64,000 bases of DNA, from positions 1 through 64,000 of the forward strand of contig JAZNZX010000059.1 of NCBI GenBank assembly GCA_045595185.1. The letters run 5' to 3'. Of the stretch, positions 60,228 through 64,000 are shown one piece after another. The notes under the pieces are model-generated. The model was not told where the DNA came from, did not search any database, and saw nothing but the letters and a program-made list of their open reading frames with translations. The translations under genes were made by a program, and so were the position numbers. Position 1 is the first letter of the stretch; each line of letters starts with the position of its first letter. The stretch is from Fimenecus sp045595185 (GTDB lineage Bacteria; Bacillota; Clostridia; Oscillospirales; Acutalibacteraceae).

Positions 60228-60268
60228 TTGACAAAATACTGTACGCGTACTACAATAGTACGCGTACA
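60228..60268 (+). promoter_or_regulatory. TetR promoter and perfect operator
   Basis: Promoter TTGACA (60228-60233), 17 bases, TACAAT (60251-60256). The operator is a perfect inverted repeat: TGTACGCGTACT (60240-60251), five bases, AGTACGCGTACA (60257-60268). Each arm itself contains the palindrome GTACGCGTAC. It covers the spacer, the -10 box and the likely start of transcription. Confidence 0.8.
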
Positions 60269-60302
60269 AGGGAATTAGAGGATTGTATTTCGGAGGTGAC
60301 TT

Positions 60303-60992
60303 ATGGCGAAACGACGCATTAATACAACGAAATTAGAAATAATTCAGACAGCACTTCATTTGTTTCTTGAAAACGGATTTTCAAGCACGTCGGCAAGAGC
60401 TATTTGTCACGAACTGGATATTTCGTTAGGAAATCTGACCTTTTATTTTCCGTCAAAGGAGCATCTTTTAGCAGTACTTATTGAAATGCTATGTGATTTC
60501 CAATGGAAGCTTATGAAAGAGGAGGCTGACGACGGAATAAGCCTTGTCCTTGCAGTATGTCTCGAGCTTATGTCAATGTCATCGGCAGCAGAAGAGAATG
60601 AAGCGGCAAAGGATTTGTTCATTTCTGCTTATACTAATCCGACGACTCTTGAAATAATTCGCAAGAATGATGCTGACAGATCAAAAACCGTTTTTTCAGA
60701 ATATTGCAAAGATTGGACAGATGAGCAGTTTGTTGAGGCAGAGGCTCTTGTTTCGGGAATTGAATATGCAACTCTTATGACAACCAAAACATCAGCTGCA
60801 CTTGATGTAAGAATTGCAAGGGCTCTTGACACAATCCTGAATATTTATCAGGTGCCGAAAGAGGTCAGAGAGAAAAAAATCGAAAAAGTCCTTTCAATGG
60901 ATTACAAAAAAATCGGCAGTCGAATTTTTGACGAATTTAAAGAATATATTGAACAGGTAAACGAACAAGCGTTTAATGAACTTTTCAATTAA
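60303..60992 (+). CDS. TetR/AcrR-family transcriptional regulator
   Basis: A 229-residue repressor: the N-terminal helix-turn-helix (about residues 10-55, with LEIIQTALHLFLENGFSSTS and LDISLGNLTFYFPSKEHLL) is typical of TetR proteins, and the rest is a helical ligand-binding domain with little conservation. CGGAGG precedes the ATG. The promoter is covered by a perfect operator, so it represses itself. No transporter or enzyme lies beside it in the window, so its other targets are unknown. Confidence 0.9.
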   Translation: MAKRRINTTKLEIIQTALHLFLENGFSSTSARAICHELDISLGNLTFYFPSKEHLLAVLIEMLCDFQWKLMKEEADDGISLVLAVCLELMSMSSAAEENEAAKDLFISAYTNPTTLEIIRKNDADRSKTVFSEYCKDWTDEQFVEAEALVSGIEYATLMTTKTSAALDVRIARALDTILNIYQVPKEVREKKIEKVLSMDYKKIGSRIFDEFKEYIEQVNEQAFNELFN

Positions 60993-61052
60993 GAGTGCAG
61001 AACTCTATCATAAATATTTATATATAATCAACACCCACATGATATATACATT

Positions 61053-61247
61053 AAATTGGAGTTTGTCGGGGATGAGCAAAACATTATTCCGCCCCATCTT
61101 TGAGGGGGCTGTCACGAGCTTTGCGAGTGACTGGGGGAGTAACTCCCTCAGTCTCACTGCGTTCGACAGCTCCCTCAAGGAGGGAGCGGATGCAGGCGTG
61201 GAAGCCAACCACTACGCGTAAATAACTATCCCGATAAATTATAATTT
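61053..61247 (+). mobile_element. MITE-like hairpin element, copy D (third core type)
   Basis: Starts AAATTGGAGTTTGTCGGGGAT and ends ATCCCGATAAATTATAATTT, the same imperfect inverted repeats as copies A and B. The 150-base core is different: it holds CCCCATCTTTGAGGGGGCTG and GACAGCTCCCTCAAGGAGGG with smaller palindromes between them (CACGAGCTTTGCGAGTG, CTCACTGCGTTCGACAG). No protein is likely. Confidence 0.7.
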
Positions 61248-61329
61248 ATCAAACATACTTAATTCTGTTGTTTTATTAAAATTAAAATAATAAACAAGTC
61301 AAATTTTACCCTTAAAGGAGGATTTTATT

Positions 61330-64000
61330 ATGAAAAAAACAATGAAAAAAGCGTTGGCAATAGTTCTTGCAATCTTTATGGTTGTTTCAACTATTCCTAT
61401 GGTACTTGCGACGGATGACCCGTCAACCGTTATTACGGATGAAGCAAGTCTTCAGACTGCTCTCGAAACCGGTGGCGAATACATCCTTGGCAATAACATT
61501 GTTCTTACTGATTCTGTTTATCATGACAATGATGTAACAACTGTTATTGATATGGATGGATACGAAATTGGTGATGCATGTTGGGAAATATCAGTTCAAG
61601 CAGGGGACCTTACTATGTATGGTGGAACCTTCAACAAAGTTGTTCCGATAATACATGAAGGTTCGCTTACACTTAAGGATGTTACTGTTACAGGAATATC
61701 TGCTGCGTTAATTACTAATGCCGGTGGTAAGCTCGTTCTTGAAAATGCAACAGCAACAGGTAAATACAGTAGCTGTGTTTATGCACATTCGGGCGCAACA
61801 GTAATCATTGGCGGTTCATATACCTGTGGTGAAGATGATGTAATCATATCTTATTATGACACAATTCCTGATGTAAAAATCTACGGCGGTACATTCAGCA
61901 AGAGCGTTGCTGAATATGTTGCTGACGGCTATTCTGAAGCTGAAAAAGACGGCAAATATGTTGTTGAAAGCAATATGAAGGGTACAGCCGGTGAGGGTAT
62001 TACCTGGATTATCGACTGCTTCGGCACTCTTACTATCAGCGGTACAGGTGAAATCGTAATTGAAGACGACACACCACCTTGGAAAGAATATAACGAATCA
62101 ATAACATCAGTTGTTGTTGAAGAGGGCATTACAAATCTTCCGCGTATGTTTGTCTGTTATGCAACAAACCTTAAGACAGCATCCGTTCCTTCAACAGTTT
62201 CAGATTTTCATTGTTATGCTTTCGCGGGATGTACTTCCCTTAAAGAATTCAATGTTCACGATGATAATGAAAGCTATAAGAGTATAGATGGTGTAGTTTT
62301 TACAGAGGATGAAAAGACTCTTGTGGCATATCCTGCAAATAAATCAGGTGCTGAATACACAATTCCTGCTTCTGTTACAACAATTGAAATGTATGCATTT
62401 TCATCCAATATATCACTCGAATCATTAACAATACCTGATACAGTAACGACTCTTGGCAACTATACTTTTGATGGTTCTATGATTGACACAATAATAGTTG
62501 GAAACGGTATTACAGAAATTTCAAGTGGCTGTTTTGCTCAATCTTCTATTAAAACTATTGTTATTTCTGATTCAGTAAAAGCAATTAATTATGCCGCATT
62601 CTGGGCTGCAACCGAACTTGAAACATTGATTATCGGTTCAGGTGCTGAAACAATAGCTAACGATATCTTACGATATACCGGCAGTCTTTCAGTAGTTCAT
62701 TATAAAGGCACACAGGAAACTTGGGATGAAATTTCAATCAATGAAGAAAACGCAGACCTTAACAGCAAAACACTCCATTTCCTTTCAGATGATGCTTATA
62801 AAGCTCAGGTAGCTCCTACTTGTGCTGACGGTTATACAGCAGGTTATTACTGTGACGACTGCGAAGCATATTTAACAGGTGAAGTAATTCCTGCAGTTGA
62901 TGAACATACACCCGGCGAAGCAGTTGAAGAAAATGTTGTTGCTCCTGATTGTACAACAGCAGGTAGCAAGGATGTTGTAACTTATTGTACAGTATGTGGC
63001 GAAGAAACAAGTCGTGAAACAGTAGAAACAGCAGAAGCACTTGGTCATACATCCGGTGAAGCAGTTGAAGAAAACATTGTTTCTCCTGATTGTACAACAG
63101 CAGGCAGTAAGGATGTAGTAACTTATTGTACAGTTTGTGGCGAAGAAGCAAGTCGTGAAACAGTAGAAACAGCAGAAGCACTTGGTCACGATTGGAACAA
63201 CGGTGTTTGCGGTAATTGTGGTGAAGCTTGTATTCATGTTGATGATAACTTTGACGAAATCTGTGATGAATGTAAAGCAGAAGTTCCTATAACAGAAGCA
63301 AAACTTGACGAAACAAACACAGTTTATATTCCAAAAGCAGATGAAGCAGTCGTTGTTAAATTTACACCTGCAGAATCAGGTGAATATGTAATTATTTCTG
63401 ACAATGGTGGCGATGATGAAAATATCGACCCTTATGTTGATGTTTATGACGGCGATGGTAATTATGTTGAAGACGATGATGACCATAACGGTTCATATAA
63501 CTTCTACTGTATCTTTGAAGCAGAAGCAGGCGAGACATATTACATAGAATTAAGCTGTTATGATGGTGATGTTGAATACGATTATACTATTGAAAAACAT
63601 GTGGATATTTCACATCAGCCAACAGCAGGCGAGCCTTATGTTGAACTTAGCTGGGATGTTGATGCAGACTATCAGTGGTATTCAGTTGAAAGCGATTTAG
63701 TAGAAATAACAGATGAAAATGCTGATTCTTGTTCATATTATGGTGAACCTACTGTATATGATGAAGAAACAGGCTGGTCAGGTGATTTCTGGGACGACTA
63801 CGGTGCAAGTTTCTTTGGTATCGAGCTTGAAGAAGGCGATGTAATTTTAGTTGATTTTGGTGAAGAAATCAATGATGAAATCGGTATCTGGGATTATGAC
63901 AGAGATGATGGTTTTTATGTAAATGATGGTACCGATACCGATGGAACAATAGAGCTTACTGCTCCTTGGGACGGATATTTTGAATTATATGCTTATGGTA
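61330..64000 (+). CDS. Secreted BspA-like surface protein, cut by the window edge
   Basis: An open frame of at least 890 residues, running off the window. Signal peptide (about 1-27: MKKTMKKALAIVLAIFMVVS, cut near LAT). Then a beta-helix-like stretch (about 60-200), BspA/TpLRR repeats (about 220-460, with IPDTVTTLGNYTF and IVISDSVKAINYAAF), two nearly identical 42-residue Cys-Gly repeats (about 530-620, each with C-T-V-C-G-E-E), and an acidic beta-rich domain (from about 660). It resembles the protein at 17771 in plan, with a related signal peptide. AAAGGAGG precedes the ATG. The C-terminus is not visible. Confidence 0.85.
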   Translation, partial: MKKTMKKALAIVLAIFMVVSTIPMVLATDDPSTVITDEASLQTALETGGEYILGNNIVLTDSVYHDNDVTTVIDMDGYEIGDACWEISVQAGDLTMYGGTFNKVVPIIHEGSLTLKDVTVTGISAALITNAGGKLVLENATATGKYSSCVYAHSGATVIIGGSYTCGEDDVIISYYDTIPDVKIYGGTFSKSVAEYVADGYSEAEKDGKYVVESNMKGTAGEGITWIIDCFGTLTISGTGEIVIEDDTPPWKEYNESITSVVVEEGITNLPRMFVCYATNLKTASVPSTVSDFHCYAFAGCTSLKEFNVHDDNESYKSIDGVVFTEDEKTLVAYPANKSGAEYTIPASVTTIEMYAFSSNISLESLTIPDTVTTLGNYTFDGSMIDTIIVGNGITEISSGCFAQSSIKTIVISDSVKAINYAAFWAATELETLIIGSGAETIANDILRYTGSLSVVHYKGTQETWDEISINEENADLNSKTLHFLSDDAYKAQVAPTCADGYTAGYYCDDCEAYLTGEVIPAVDEHTPGEAVEENVVAPDCTTAGSKDVVTYCTVCGEETSRETVETAEALGHTSGEAVEENIVSPDCTTAGSKDVVTYCTVCGEEASRETVETAEALGHDWNNGVCGNCGEACIHVDDNFDEICDECKAEVPITEAKLDETNTVYIPKADEAVVVKFTPAESGEYVIISDNGGDDENIDPYVDVYDGDGNYVEDDDDHNGSYNFYCIFEAEAGETYYIELSCYDGDVEYDYTIEKHVDISHQPTAGEPYVELSWDVDADYQWYSVESDLVEITDENADSCSYYGEPTVYDEETGWSGDFWDDYGASFFGIELEEGDVILVDFGEEINDEIGIWDYDRDDGFYVNDGTDTDGTIELTAPWDGYFELYAYG
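62920..63185 (+). repeat. Two near-identical tandem coding repeats
   Basis: Two copies of about 126 bases (near 62920-63045 and 63046-63171) encode GEAVEENV/IV...CTTAGSKDVVTYC and VCGEE(T/A)SRETVETAEALGH. They differ at few positions, so the duplication is recent. Confidence 0.8.

Noticed and set aside
61008..61221. Short open frames on both strands within 61008-61221
   Set aside because: They lie largely in hairpin element D, have no ribosome sites, and follow its palindromes.
62816..63237. Two overlapping 121-residue minus-strand open frames rich in Cys, Leu, Tyr and Phe
   Set aside because: They are antisense to the tandem coding repeats of the surface protein and owe their length and odd composition to that; no ribosome site or promoter is seen.

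Overview
The window looks like a chromosomal segment of a low-GC, Gram-positive anaerobe of the class Clostridia, most likely a gut member of the Ruminococcaceae/Oscillospiraceae. The evidence is AT-rich DNA with strong GGAGG ribosome sites and frequent TTG starts, a DUF1836 regulator, BspA-type leucine-rich surface proteins with Cys-Gly repeats, a V-type ATPase, a sodium-pump decarboxylase beta subunit, and xylose/glucuronate catabolism. I see no phage, CRISPR array or rRNA.

Layout. 0-6.4 kb (mostly minus strand): a DUF1836 regulator with small proteins, an NfeD/SPFH membrane pair, a condensation-type acyltransferase with a membrane partner, and OadB/OadG-like sodium pump subunits. 6.5-14.5 kb (plus): a DUF554 membrane protein, a GPH-type sugar transporter with an anchored partner, then a tightly packed MurE-like ligase / small protein / second GPH transporter / metallophosphoesterase operon. 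14.6-21.9 kb: dusB, uxaC, two small XRE regulators with clear operators, a 1050-residue surface protein and an SDR. 22-29.8 kb: tRNA-Thr beside a broken tRNA copy, then a seven-gene V-ATPase operon whose ring subunit carries the sodium-binding residues. 29.8-33.1 kb (minus): pheA-tyrA-DAHP synthase behind an aromatic-rich leader peptide and attenuator. 33.2-48.4 kb: a catabolic region with an Old-Yellow-Enzyme/SDR/flavoprotein set, a TIM-barrel isomerase, a 2-hydroxyacid dehydrogenase, a GH3, an esterase and a heparinase-like lyase, facing a second lyase-like protein with xylB and xylA. 48.6-60.1 kb: a giant secreted GH2 protein followed after 23 bases by a small peptide gene, a lipoprotein, an HprK-like P-loop protein and a radical SAM/SPASM enzyme, together a likely peptide-modification (RiPP) locus. 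60.3-64 kb: a TetR regulator with a perfect operator, a short hairpin element, and a second surface protein cut by the window edge.

How it fits together. The cell appears to break down plant or host polysaccharides (GH2, GH3, esterase, lyases), import the sugars through GPH carriers, and feed xylose and glucuronate into central metabolism. Sodium is a plausible coupling ion (V-ATPase ring, OadB). The most unusual items are the peptide-modification locus next to the giant GH2 gene, a classical ribosome-stalling attenuator for aromatic amino acid synthesis in a presumed Firmicute, four short elements that share terminal repeats but carry three different hairpin cores, and a tRNA-Thr remnant split by a 106-base insert.
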